DNA of 64,000 nt from Epiperipatus broadwayi (lineage: Eukaryota > Onychophora > Udeonychophora > Euonychophora > Peripatidae): positions 1,986,001 through 2,050,000 of the forward strand of contig JAQFVV010012545.1 in the NCBI GenBank assembly GCA_028023455.1, given 5' to 3'. Position numbers and translations under genes: made by a program. The notes below the pieces were generated by a model. The model had not been told where the DNA came from. It worked only from the letters and a program-made list of their open reading frames with translations, and made no database searches. This document shows, piece after piece, positions 39,081 through 51,805 of the stretch. How positions within the stretch are numbered: the first letter of the stretch is position 1; each line of letters begins with the position of its first letter.

Positions 39081-39519
39081 ATAGATTTTTCAAATACAAG
39101 AATCATATTCAGATACAATTCTCCACTAGAAAAAAAAGAAGAAATCATTGAACTATCCTATTTGGAAATTTAAAAAAAAATCCTTTAATCCAAATAGCTA
39201 TTGATTTTTATATTGTTGTTCTCATCTATTATCATTCTATTCTCATTTTTATATTTTAAAATTTTCTCTTCTTGTTTTCTGTTGGTTGAACTTTTAATGT
39301 TATTATACATCAATTATCCAGTTAATGGCCAGTATCAGGCAAAATGTCAGTATGATAATACTGTGCACCATACTCGAATGAATCCAGGTAATAGGTCATT
39401 TATATTTGCAGTTAGTGAAAATATTCATTTTAATTTAGTTATTATTATTTATATATATATATTGTGTAGATTAAAGGAAATACAAATTTTATATTATATA
39501 GTATCCATAATATTCTTAC

Positions 39520-39596
39520 CCATTCCAGATAATTGTTTTAGCTCGCCTAATTGCTTCATCAAATTGTTTTATAGACACGGGTCCAATATCTAATCC
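39520..39596 (-). CDS. Pgk: Pgk coding exon (GLDIGPV ... IIWNG)
   Basis: 77-bp exon. The acceptor is ATTTTTAG and the donor GTAAGAATA. It encodes GLDIGPVSIKQFDEAIRR then AKTIIWN, plus two bases of a glycine codon. The WNG|P boundary falls in the conserved WNGPxGVFE nucleotide-binding motif and is completed by the next exon. The PVSIKQFDEAI stretch diverges more than the rest, as is usual for this surface helix. Confidence 0.95.
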
Positions 39597-42500
39597 CTAA
39601 AAATAATGATTAATTTTAAGAACATTAAAATATTTAAAAAAAAAAAATTAAACCACACAATGATGAATATAAAAAAAACTGAATTGCTTTTATTGCCTTA
39701 TAGCTTATGGCAATGGCAGGGTTATAGAGTCAAGAGCCAAAAATTCTTGGCGATTCCTAGTTCCACCTGACACAATTTTCTGAGTAACTAAAAGTTATAT
39801 TTTATATTTAATAATAAAAATTTCATAGGGTTTGACATAAATTTGACAATAGACATATACGTATTAATTAAACTACACTAACTATATATACAATCATTTC
39901 AAATCAAACAAAAATAAAATAAAAATATATTTACAATTTAAACAAGTCCAACAAATTATCCACAATTCAACACAACATTTCAATTACTTATAGCTAAAAA
40001 AATGTTTTCATCAAATTAATAGCTTTTGATTTATAAAACTGAATCATAAAGATTTAGTTCTTAATTTTCTTTTCAAATATAATTTTATGACATGTACCAT
40101 ATTCCTATATATATAAAGCTGAACTAATTCCAATTGCATTTATCAAAAGAAAATTTTCTACAGCAATAATAAATTTTATGTATTATTTCTAATATACACT
40201 TACTATATTTCCTTTTTTTTGTTGAGAGTAATGACAGAAAAAAAGAAATTAAAGAAACCTTTAGGATTCAAATTTAAAAATCTGTAACAATTTGATGAAA
40301 TATCTTTAATTTTACAGATGGTTGGAATGTTGCTTTGAATTGTGGAAAATATATTATACTTGCTTAAGTAAGTACATAGATTTTCATTTTATTTTATTTG
40401 GCTTGAAAAGATTTTGTATAAGGCAATGAATTTAAAGATAAATGGTTGATATAGTTTAATTAATATTATTATATATAAATACAGAATAACAAAAGTAGAT
40501 TTTTTTTATTTAAAATTAATTGTTTTAAATATTTTATAGAAGCAATGGTTACATTAATCATGCAATTATAGTGAATATTTGCTTTCAAAATAGATCCATT
40601 AATTTCAATGTATAATATTACATATTCTCACTTTCTTTTCAAATCTTGTTTATTGTATGAATCAAATTTCTCTACATCCATATATCATTCTCATATCCTA
40701 TTGTTGTTTTCACGGTCTATTTCCAATTCTTTATAAAGTTACTTCCATACATTTAGATAAAATATAGTGAAGTAATTGTATAAAAGAAGTGAAATTAGAC
40801 CTTGAAAATAATCCAATCTGGATGAAACATAAGTGAAATTCTAAAATGACATATGTGGATATATATTGTACCACGCCAATAGGACGATGATCCCTAGAAA
40901 CCATGACAAGTCCTTATTTGATCTAGGTACAATTTGATACTCTTAATTATTTTTAAATTGTTTGATTAATATTAGCAATTATGAGACCCACTTATCCTAT
41001 TAACAAGATCACATACCCTTTAACATTAAACAAATACAGAAGTATTTGCTCAATGGCATAAGAATATTAAGACATTCCTCCTTAATAAATATCCAAATGT
41101 TCCCATGACTAACAATAATATTTAAATAAATATAATAAAACATTTATAATTATTAACCTTAAATTAAATTAATTAATAAGATAAAACTACCATTCTATTG
41201 TATACTTATGTTTTACTATTATTACTTTTATAAGATTATAATTAATAATAACTGTAATAATAATATTATACTAAGGAAATCTCAGGATTATCATTGATTT
41301 TTAATTAGCGATTTATTCCACCTATAAGATATCAAGCAGGATTTTACTTAATTCTATAGGTAGTGTCTTAATTAAAAAGAAGACCCATAACCTTAATCTA
41401 TAATTAAAATTATACTACTATTTTATGCTTATGTTTTCTAATATTTAATAATAACTAACTATTGTTATCTAACTTGGAATCATAACTTATAACTCCAAAT
41501 AATAATTAATTTATACTCTGATTTCCTATGAATAAACATACTTTAATAAATTTGCAATATATTTTATCAATGACTTATGTGATCAATGCAATTTGCATTA
41601 ATTTAAGAACCCATTTAAGAAATGTTTCCCAAATAATTGTTATACAATCTCTTGTACTGAATTAACATCTCATTCAAATCTCAAACTGTATGATTTTGTT
41701 AATAAGTATATTACAATTAAGACTCTTTGAAGATGGTGTAGTGATGATAAAAGAAATGTAACTTTAAATAATATTTAATTTAACTTTTAAACATTAATTT
41801 TAATAATACTATTTACAAGATCTTTCAATAATTATTTTAAGCTACTAAGTAACTTAATAAATAACAATATTAATAACATTATATAACAATATAATACAGT
41901 AACATATATAAACATTTGAACATTTCTATTCCCTTAATTACAATTAGATATTTAAAATTAAAAAACTTCCTTCTCATACAATATGGTATTGTTGCTATAC
42001 TTAACTTTATTTCTTATATAACAAAATCATGTGTATTTATTAAATAATTATTCCCTTTTTTTATGGATTTAATTTACACTCATTACCCCTTATAGATTAT
42101 GCTGCAAAATATAAGAAGAATTAAAATATGGATTATTGTTTTATTTCTTAACTTAAATAATCTCATTGTAATATTATGAAATATTACATATTTATCTGTG
42201 TTTATATTTTATGATATGCACCATTTGATCTCTCTTTCTACCTTGCACTAAGAAGATATTAATACAATACTTATGAAATCATTAATCTGTTTGCTGAGAT
42301 CACATTCAATTTTTCTATGACCTTATTATTAAACTCTATAACAAAATACAAAAGTTGAAACTTTTATACTATACATTCTCAAATATGACAACTTATCTCC
42401 TCTTGAACTAGTTCCAATTTACAATACTATCCTAAAGGTTGATAGATCACTCTTTGGTTCATCCTAAAATAAGAAATTCTTATCTTCATTTTATCTAAAC

Positions 42501-45500
42501 AACTCAGATATTAACTTCCTATTTTCAAGCTATACCTGTTTCATACATTTCTTATAAATAATAGCCTACAAAGAATAACAAAATAGAATTAGTTATGACT
42601 CTATTACAACCACAATAAATTATTAATAGTTAAACGTAAGATCAAAATTTTAAATATCATTATTTTCAATATTATATTCGAACACAGACATATCTCATCT
42701 TTTTATAATACACATATGTAACTACTTTTATGTGTATCCATTTATTCTAATTATCTAACAATATTTAATAAAATCAAAACTTTAAACAATTAAGTTTATA
42801 CATAAACAAATCAAATTAATTATTAATTTCTTTATCTACTGACTTATCCATCCATATTGATAACGATTATTTTAAAGTATAAAATTAAACTATATACAAA
42901 TATTATGTTACAAGTTTTTTTTTTTTAAAAAAAATACAAGTTTATCTTCAAAAAACTTAAATTTCTAATGGTGCTTCCAAACTCCATTAAGAAATGTGTC
43001 TTACGAAATAATCTAGTATTGAAGGATAGTTTGACAAAGCAAGATATAAGTTTCTACTCCAATTGTTCCAAACACTTCAGACAAGTTATGCATCAACATT
43101 CCTCTCACTTCTGCTCCTTTTGTTCTCTTAAGAAAATCATAAACTTGTACAATTCCAATGTAAACAGATTATTGACAATTTCTCGGGGGGGGGGGGTATG
43201 ACAATCAAAGATTATCTTGAATTTGCATACTGTATTTTATCTAGATATTTCTGGCATTTATTATGATATCCACATTCACTGATCCACTAATATGCTTCAG
43301 TCTTCTCATTATTTCTTATGTATGATCTTCAATATACATTTTACATTCTCAAATAAGCTAATGTTTATTCCCTTAATTTATTCAACTCTTTCTCCACCCA
43401 TATATATTTATTCTTTATTAGTAGTCTTCAGTAATTATTTAATTTTTTACACTTATTTTTTCATTTACAGTTTTAACAAATAATTCCTTCATTTTCTGAG
43501 CAGCCCGCTATGATTTATTACAAGTATAAATATAATCTTCATTTAAAATTTTCCTTTTGCATTTGCCTTATATTACATCCATACATCCTGCTAACTTTTA
43601 ATTCTTCATTTACCATATATATAACTCATCATAAAGTTTTATTGTGCATGAAAGTTATACTAAAACTAATAATGATCTGTTTATATTTTTTATACCATTG
43701 AAATTTTCATTCAAAAGCACTTTTATATGTTCTCTTTTAATACTAGGTAAACTTTTCCATATGCAAATATTTCCATTAATATCCATTACTAATTTAATTT
43801 GAATTATCCTTAAAAATTTATGCTTAATTCTGTCAGGAATACTTTTTTTATTTATTTATCCATCGATTCCAACTTAATCTTATCCAACTACTATGATAGC
43901 CATGCATAAAACAGGCAAAACTCTCCATACAGTAGTGCCACTCAGTGCTAACCAGAGTAATCAATGGATGCCAGAAGACTTGTTCATAAAATCCCTATCT
44001 AGTGCCTACTCATCCAATATCCCCAGACTAGTTTCTGGCTTGTGGCCTTAGTCAGTGAGGAGCTTTGGATCTGAGAGCACTGCACCTAGATCTTAGGATC
44101 TAATGCAACCCTCCAGCAGCCACCTTTTTAACTACAAAACTATGAGAATAAAATTGAAAACACAATAATATTTTCAATCTATCTCTGCTTAACTACAAAA
44201 CTATGAGCTTAGATTGAAAATATTATTGTGTTTTCAATTTTATTCTCATAATTTTGTAGTTAAGCAGAGATAAAAGGTGGCTGCTGGAGGGTTGCATTAG
44301 ATCCTAAGATCTAGGTGCAGTGCTCTCAGATCCAAAGCTCCTCACTGATGAAGGCCACAAGCCAGAAACTAGTTTGGGGATATTGGATGAGTAGGCACTA
44401 GATAGGGATTTTATGCACAAGCCTTCTGGCATCCATTGATTACTCTGGTTGGCACTGAGTGGCACTACTGTTTGGAGAGTTTTGCCTGTTTTAATAACAG
44501 TAATGTGCTAGCATAAGAAATAGTGATCATGTGATGTTTAGTGGTTTATAGCCATGCATAAATATTTCATCTTGCATATTAATTAAATTATATATTAAAC
44601 TAATACGGTGTTTTCCTTGAGTTCATTTATTACTTTACAACACTTTGGTGTAAATTTACCATTTTTTCCTTTCATTCTTCTACTATTTCTTTCTAATATA
44701 ATGACTCCAAGATATTTCCAAAAACTATTAAATTGTTGAGTTCACCAGTAGACTTAACCTTCTTTTACTCTTGCATTTTAACAAAAACTTTACAATATAT
44801 ATATATAGTTTTAAATTCTTAAGATCATAATCAATTATTTTTTTAAAAAAATAATAACAAATCAAGTTACTTTTTCTCCTGATCTGTAATTTTTTTTTTC
44901 TATCTTAATTTTCCTTCTGATTCCCCCCCCCCCCTTAAAAAAACCATCTGCTGGCTGTTAATTTATTCCAAATTGCACTTTCCCATTGGTTAATTCTCCC
45001 TTCTCTGATTTTGAATATTTAATGAGTTGCTTGTAGTTTATCTATTTTTAAAAATAAATATTATCTCTTTAAAATATTTACTAGTAATAAAAAAAAAACA
45101 ATACCTTTCATGAACTTAATAAAACTACAATTTAAATCATTTTAATTTTATTTTTATACAGACTAAATCCGAGATTAATTTTATAACCCTTTTATCATAA
45201 CATTGATAAAATAAATATTAATTATTTTTTTAAAAAGTAAATTAAGATTTCACCAGAAATAGTCATTGCTTTATATTAATGTGCAAAGACATGATTACCT
45301 ATCTATATAACACATTTTTATTTATAGGATTATATTTGAATTTCCCTACAATTTTAAATATTATCAAATGATTACTTATTATCAAATATTATTAATTTAT
45401 ATTTTATCTTTTAGATACTTTTTACAATAAATATTTTAACCAGGATTTATAGCAATTATACTATTTTAAATTAACTAATCTCAGGTTCAAGCCCTAATAC

Positions 45501-47658
45501 AATTAAATGACCATTATTTTTCTTAGTTTAATAAACAAATATTTTTGACTTTATAAAATTTAGAATTGTAGTAATTAATTTATCGAGCGCAAAGAAAGTA
45601 TATGTAAATACTGTTAACCAGGTTTTAACCTGAATTCTATGCGCCTTAAAATTCATAATAGTCAAGCATATTTTGCCAATGTATTTTATGATGGGGGTGT
45701 ACCAATAAAAAGAGCACAATATATATAAATAGATGTAGAAAAATTTGATTTATATAAAATGAATATGTGGAATATATTTTTTATATATTAAACATGCAAA
45801 TATTCAATTTTTTCATAAATTCTGTTAGTCAATTTCCAACACTGATGGAGATTAGCTAACATGAACAAATCCATATTACTTAATGATTTTCTAAAAAAAA
45901 TCCATGATTAACTATTTCATGGTATCAGTGTTGTGAGGTACCACTGCTAAAATAAAAAATGCTTATAAAGATAAGAATTGGGAACCTCAAGGGCTTTTCA
46001 AAAGGATCAAGATGATCAAATCATTTGCACCTCTAAAATAAAAAAGTATATAGAGGTAAAATGTGGGAATCTTAGGGGCTATTCAAGAAGACCAAAATGA
46101 AACTAATTTTGAGAAATTCTTCAAACAAAAGTTCCATATATGTATTTCACAAGAATAAAAATAAGTTCTTTTTTTTTTTAAATTAAAAAATTAATGTAAA
46201 AAAAAATACATATAATTTTAGGTTATTCTATGTATAAGCCCTCATATTCAAAATGTCTCTTAAGCTTTCTATTGTACACAAAATTGAATAAGTTTATTTC
46301 AATTATATAATTTGATCAGCTAGTTCTCAAGTTTGCCAGTATCAAAACTAAATTAAAATGCTTAAGATAGTTGATCAATAAAATCACACAAATTCACATG
46401 AGGTAATCAAACAATAATTGCATAATTTAATGGGAGTAAAGTTTTGATGGATAAACTATAATTTTCAAATCATCCAATAGGCAAAAATTCAAAAGTTTAA
46501 AACTGGGGTTTATTTTCTATAAATCTAGTATTTTTGAATTTTTTACATCTGTTTGTCATATTTTTCAGCAAACTTTCACTGATTTTCTAAGAAGTACAAT
46601 TATCTTCATGTACTCTTTTCTTGTTTAACAAAATGGTATTGTTAAATATATAAATATATCCTATGAATCAAAAATCAACATTATCCATTGAAGTGCCAAT
46701 GGGCAATTAAGGGTTAAAGAGTTATCTTTATAGAACATTGCTAGTCTAAAAAAAATTATACTGAATTTTAAAATATATAAAAATGAATAAGAAAGTACGC
46801 ATGTTTATATCATGCGTTCATAAATGAAAAAAAAAAAAATGAATAGAAAGAATAGAAATAGATCATGGATATCTTTGTTAAATATGGGAATAGAAGAATA
46901 AGAAATTATATAAAAAAATAACCATTATATATTATCAATTAGAAACATAGTAAAGTTAAAAGTAACAGGTAGGTTGACCTATACCTTTGACATTGTTATC
47001 AGTATATGTAAAAAACACGATGAAAGTAACAAAATAAATTAGAGAATTGTAATAGAATAACAAATTTTTAATAATAATAATGGAACAATTTACTACTCAG
47101 TAGTTCATGAAAAGTTTACACACTGCAAATGCCAAACTGGAGTTGCTATCCATGGACCTTGAGCTTTAAAGTCTACATCCAGCATTGCATTAAAGTAAGT
47201 CGAGCAAGCTTTTAATAAAGAAAGAATATTTGAAGTTATATACGGTTTGTTAAACAGTGCTTATTCAATGCTAACTTATCCAATGATTACTCAAATTTAG
47301 AATAGATGGCAGAAATGCAAATTTGCTCCTCTAAGCTTTAAAGTTATGTGGTGTTTTTTAGATTTATATTTGTAATGATAATATTATATGTTTATGTGCT
47401 ATAGACATGTATTTTTAAGAGATTAAGTTTAACCTCAAATCTCACTTTTCAAGCCCTAGATTTAAAAAGAATCATAACAGATATTTAAAAAAATTCAAAA
47501 GAAGAGTATGTTGATAAAAAAAAAAACAATTAAATAATGTGACTGGTTGCATATGCTTTAACAATGCAATTGATAATTATTGTATATTAAAGCATATCTA
47601 TGTAAAAAAAAGATTTCATATATGATAAAAGATTTTAAGTGTGTCTGCACAAATTTAC
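39597..47658 (-). other. Pgk intron 3
   Basis: 8.1-kb intron, the largest in the window, with GT..AG ends. It carries the best preserved full-length SB1 snapback (43,911-44,548), a poly-G run near 43,188-43,197 and a poly-C run near 44,925-44,936. The rest is very AT-rich with long A and T tracts. I found no exon or recognisable protein fragment in it. Confidence 0.85.
43911..44548 (+). mobile_element. SB1 snapback repeat, copy 4 (full length)
   Basis: 638-bp reference copy between 14-bp perfect direct repeats, TAGCCATGCATAAA (43,897-43,910 and 44,549-44,562). It is one long hairpin with arms of about 290 bp, joined near 44,205 and containing an inner inverted repeat ACAATAATATTTTCAATCT/AGATTGAAAATATTATTGT. 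The 5' end is ACAGGCAAAACTCTCC and the 3' end GTGATGTTTAGTGGTTTA, the tail being unpaired. The right arm carries CTGATGA (44,345-44,351), a GGC/GCC stem and GAAAC (44,365-44,369). No open frame. Sits inside Pgk intron 3. Confidence 0.95.
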
Positions 47659-47838
47659 CATGCATCCTGAAGGAATTCCTCCTGAGAGAGTTGCAGTACC
47701 AACTTGTGCATTTTCTGCAAATTTGTCACCAGTAACAAAATCAACTGGAAGATGGATTTTAACATTATTCTTCTCAGCCTTTGCCATCAATTTTTTTACA
47801 ATATTTGAACCTTCATCATCAAACAATGAGTTTCCAAT
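47659..47838 (-). CDS. Pgk: Pgk coding exon ([10 protein letters not shown] ... IPSGCM)
   Basis: 180-bp exon of exactly 60 codons, phase 0 at both ends. The acceptor is TTTTGGTAG and the donor GTAAATTTG. It encodes [20 protein letters not shown], then the [20 protein letters not shown] segment, and ends GGIPSGCM. In most phosphoglycerate kinases the end of this block reads GWM before GLD, so the cysteine (TGC, where TGG would give Trp) is a notable substitution or a sequencing change. An in-frame read-through past the donor would add only VNLCRHT before a stop and is not coding. Confidence 0.96.
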
Positions 47839-48004
47839 CTACCAAAATATAAAGATTAATATATTTATAATAGTAAAATAGTGCTAAAGCAAATATAATC
47901 TTAATCTTTATAAAAGTTATGGATTGATATAAAATTCACTATCTAGAAAGAAAAACTAATCTTATTTAAAGCCTACATAATATACTATTATTATTATTTT
48001 TTTT

Positions 48005-48113
48005 CCCTATGTCATAGCATCGGCCGGGATGGAACCCACAACTATCTGCAACCAACTACTTGCTTGCAAGGCAGTTGCGATGACATCTCGGCTAACAATG
48101 CTTGACTTTAAAA
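48005..48113 (-). mobile_element. tRNA-derived SINE, copy 3
   Basis: Same family as 1,532-1,627 and 2,812-2,924: minus-strand AGCATTGTTAGCCGAGATGT, TTGCAAGCAAG, and a box B region corrupted to GGGTTCCATCC. T-run at its left end (A-tail). No clear target duplication. Confidence 0.85.
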
Positions 48114-48233
48114 ACAAAAACAAACAAAAAAAACAGCTATTTGAAATAAAAAGATAAACCATTAGATAAAAGTGTAACCCTTGTTCCCCGCTTATGATAA
48201 AACCTGCTTTACAATAAATATCACATATTTCTT

Positions 48234-50318
48234 TTGCAATCGGTATCATCATCATTATCAATCCACTGCAGGATGAAGGTCTCTCCAAATACAATCCATT
48301 TTTTTCGATCTTTAGCGTCTCTTCTCCACATCACCCCTGCAAATTTTCTTATTTCATCCATCCATCTCACATGTGGTCTCTTTCTGGGTCTTTTACAATA
48401 TCTTGCAATCCAGTTTAAGATTTCAATTGTCCATCTATTATCATCTCTTCTAGCAATATGTCCAGTCCAACTCCAGTCTTTTAATTTTTTCAATGAGGTC
48501 AGTAACACCTGTTTGTTCTCTTACCCATATATAGCGTTTCGATCTCTTCTTGCTACTCCCAATATGCATCTCTCCATACTTCTTTAAATGGTCTGAAGTC
48601 TCTGTATTGCTCTTCTATTAAGTGTCCAAGTCTCAGACCCATAAGTAAGAACTAGTAAAACACATTTATTAAAAAACTTCCTTTTCAAATACATAGGCAT
48701 ATTTCCTTTTAGTATCAAGTTATTTCTACCAAAAGCACTCCAACCAAGTTTAATTCTATGATTAATTTCATCCATTATGTTTCCATCTGTATTAATAATC
48801 TGACCAAAGTATTTGTAACTGTTAACTTCTTCTAACTCATCATAATCAACCTTTATTTTAATATTTTGAGAAAATCCATTAAACATTACTTTCGTCTTAA
48901 ATTTTTAACATTTATCTTTAGTACTACTTTTCTACTTTCATCTGATAACTCCTGCAACACTTCCTGCAGCTCTAGAGCATTATTTGCAAAAACAACTACA
49001 TCATCTGCAAAATATAAATGACTTAAATAATCTCCATTTACTTTCACTCCTTTAGCTTCCCATTTTAATCCACAAAATACTTCTTGCAGCACTGCTATAA
49101 AAAGTTTTGGAGATATGGAATCACCCTGTCTTACACCCATCTCAATGTTGACTTTCCCAGTATCATTATATAATCTAATTATTGCTGTTGCATTTTTATA
49201 AATATTCTTTAAAATATGACAATGTCCTGGATCTATATCTTGATGATCCAATGCTTTAATCACTGAAGAAATGTTTATAGAATCAAATGTCTTTTTATAA
49301 TCTACAAAAGCAAAGCATAATGGCAACTCATATTCATGTGTCATTTCTATAACTTCTCTCAATACCTGGATATGATCTACTGTACTAAAACCTCTTTTAA
49401 ATCCAGCTTGTTCTCTTGGTTGGTGGAATCAATGTTCTCTGTAGACGAGTTGTAATTATCTTGGTAAAAATTTTGTATAAAACTGATAAAAGGCTGATAG
49501 GTCTGTAATTTCTAATATTTTCTTTATCACCTTTTTTAAATATTAATATTAATACTGCATTCTTCAAATCATCTGGTACACTTTTATCAATTAGATATTT
49601 GGTATATAACTTTGCTAAAAAATTTTCTATTTCTTTACCTGCTTCTTTTAATATATCAATTATAATTCCATCATTACCTGGAGCCTTTTCTTTCTTCATA
49701 CATTTAATTGCATGTCTCACTTCTTCATTTAAAATTATGGGCAATTCAAAAGATGTAATAGATATAGGAGGTATTTGTTCTTTATTACTATATAATTCTT
49801 GATAAAAGTCTTCTACCCGTTTCATGATGTCATCTCTCTTTTTAGTAATAATTCCATCTTTTTTTCTTATTGTAGATATAAATTTCCTACCAATACCAAA
49901 ATGTTGTTTTACACTCTTGAGACTTTTATTCTCTTTTACAGCTTTTCTTGCTAGTTCACAGTTATACTTTCTTATATCATTTTCAACACTTTTCCGCACC
50001 ATTTTATAAAATTTGAGACATTTAATCCTTTTTAATGCATCATTTTTGTATATCTTCATATTCCTTCTTTTCTTCATAAATTCTCTAATCTCAGTAGAAA
50101 TTTTATTGGTCAATTGCTGCTTTTTTCTAGCAGCTATCTTTTTGCAGTTTTTAGAAGTGTATCAGTTATTTTCATATTAATTTCATTTAAATCTGAATCA
50201 TGTTCAAAATCTACTAATGCTTGAAATCGATTTGTAAGTTCTAATTTAAATTCATTAGAATATTTCTGAAGATGGATATATTGATATTTATTTGACCAAT
50301 CCAGATTAATGGGTTTTT
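48234..50318 (-). pseudogene. 5'-truncated RTE-type non-LTR retrotransposon (reverse transcriptase)
   Basis: Minus-strand frames in order: LDWSNKYQYIHLQKYSNEFK (about 50,300), a stop near 50,130, then 50,113-49,397 with KCMKKEKAPGNDGI and RNYRPISLLSVLYKIFTKII. After a frameshift, 49,410-48,886 has FVDYKKTFDSI, MGVRQGDSISPKLF and the catalytic YFADDVVVFA. Another shift leads to NSYKYFGQIINTDG and YGSETWTLNRR, then GHIARRDDNRW and RKRPHVRWMDEI. These are reverse transcriptase motifs and the C-terminal tail of RTE-like proteins common in arthropods. The N-terminal endonuclease is missing (5' truncation near 50,318), and the 3' end is a GATGATGATACC run. Several frameshifts and stops make it dead, though the catalytic Asp pair survives. 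Confidence 0.92.
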
Positions 50319-51519
50319 ATTCTCCAGACAATAATAATTAAACACTCATTTACCTAGCCTGCAATTGATCTAAAACATTCATCTTCCAAGCTCAAATCCA
50401 TAACAATAGGCAATGCAAGCATATGATAAGAAAATATTTGAGACCAAACTTATAAAATCAATACTTCCATGAATTAATAGATACATCAAAGTCTTGTAAA
50501 AAATGTTAAATAATAGTTTTAAAATAAAAAATAATCAGCATTTATTATAACAGGAAGTTTACTGTAATTACTTTATAAAGGTAATATGGATTTTAAATAA
50601 ATATTTCAGGATAAAGATTTTTCCAGAATTACTCTTTAGAAAAACAGTGAAGCCAAAGACATTTTTTCTTTTGTTTTATCCTCTAGCTAAAAAAACTCAG
50701 ATATTCAACTAATAATTAAATGGCTAGTTAGTTTGTCTATGAACTAACTATCTACAAAAAAAAAACAACAACAAAACAAACCTCATTCCTGTTTGAAAAA
50801 AAAAAAATTCACCCAGATTCAAATTTCAGATTTTGGACATGGCAGATAGATGTGCTAATCCCTAACCCCAATCTTCTAGTAAGATGCTACCATAGATATT
50901 CTTACATTATTTTAAAAAATGAATGTAAGTAATTCCAAATTTTAATTATAAATAGGATTTAGGAAAATATTAGAATATATAAATTCACTTAATCTAATAA
51001 AGTAAATATATACAAATTATAAATATTATGAATGGAAGCATTTAATTGCCATCTATTAGCTCAATATTTAATTAAAATATAAGTTATATAACAGCAAAAT
51101 TCTGAACTGTGAAATGTAACATTACAAGGCTCACAGGACCATTTTCAGAGGAACTTCCTTTAGCAGATATGCACAGCCCCAACATCATTAATCACAAATC
51201 AGAATAGTCTTGAATTTTATTTATACTAAGCAAATTTTAGTAGTTTTATTTCTAAATATGGAAGCTAAACACACAAATATTAAATGTGATGCTTTCATAT
51301 TTAACAAGCACACATATATTTTCAATAGTTAGAAATTTGTAAATCTATGAAAAAGATAATATACTTATTTTATGAACTTTATAAAAATTAACATATTGCT
51401 TTTTATATAAGTAATAACTACATAATCAAATTTGGATATTATATACAACATATATCTTAAATAAATAAAAAGATAGTAACGGGTATAAATAATTTTTATT
51501 AGTCAGATTATCCAGTTAA

Positions 51520-51805
51520 TATTCTGTAGTGTAATTTTCACTACACCACTCTCAAGCAAGATAGGAACTAGTTTCTATCAACTTTTAATACCCTGTTGGA
51601 GGGATGTAATCACAAACATATGACAAAAGAGGTGAAAAAGATACATCTTTTTCATATATCTTTGGTCATATGTTTACGATTACCTGGATTTCAAATGTCT
51701 TTGATCATGTTTATGATTGCATCCCTCCACAAGGTATTAAAAATGGACCGAAACCAGTCCCTACCTTACTTGAGTATGGTGTAGTAAAAATTATACTACA
51801 GAAAT
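51520..51805. repeat. Palindrome SB3
   Basis: About 286-bp inverted repeat. The left end ATTCTGTAGTGTAATTTTCA pairs with the right end ACTACAGAAAT, and CCTTGTTGGAGGGATG-like sequence is mirrored by CATCCCTCCACAAGG. A second hairpin sits at the centre (AAAAAGATACATCTTTTTCA, then TGTCATATGTTTGTGATTAC-type pairing). The right arm carries GGT ... ACCGAAACCAGTCC, resembling the SB1 GAAACTAGTC segment. No target duplication found. Confidence 0.82.

Larger units (their letters stand above)
32396..39519 (-). other. Pgk intron 4
   Basis: 7.1-kb intron with GT..AG ends. It contains a Penelope-like C-terminal fragment (38,780-39,080, plus strand), an SB1 snapback (35,336-35,578), a 60-bp tandem duplication (35,051-35,168) and a degenerate AT-rich repetitive stretch (about 33,490-34,080). 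The remainder is AT-rich with no recognisable gene. Confidence 0.85.

Noticed and set aside
39201-39593. Plus-strand open frame of 130 codons
   Set aside because: Its 3' part is the antisense of the Pgk exon at 39,520-39,596 and the rest is AT-rich intron. The hydrophobic composition reflects T-rich codons.
47639-47881. Plus-strand open frame of 80 codons
   Set aside because: Antisense shadow of the Pgk exon at 47,659-47,838.
48234-48587. Plus-strand open frame of 117 codons
   Set aside because: Antisense of the RTE C-terminal region, which matches known protein motifs on the minus strand.
49599-50009. Plus-strand open frames opposite the RTE reverse transcriptase
   Set aside because: Shadows of the minus-strand RT coding sequence.
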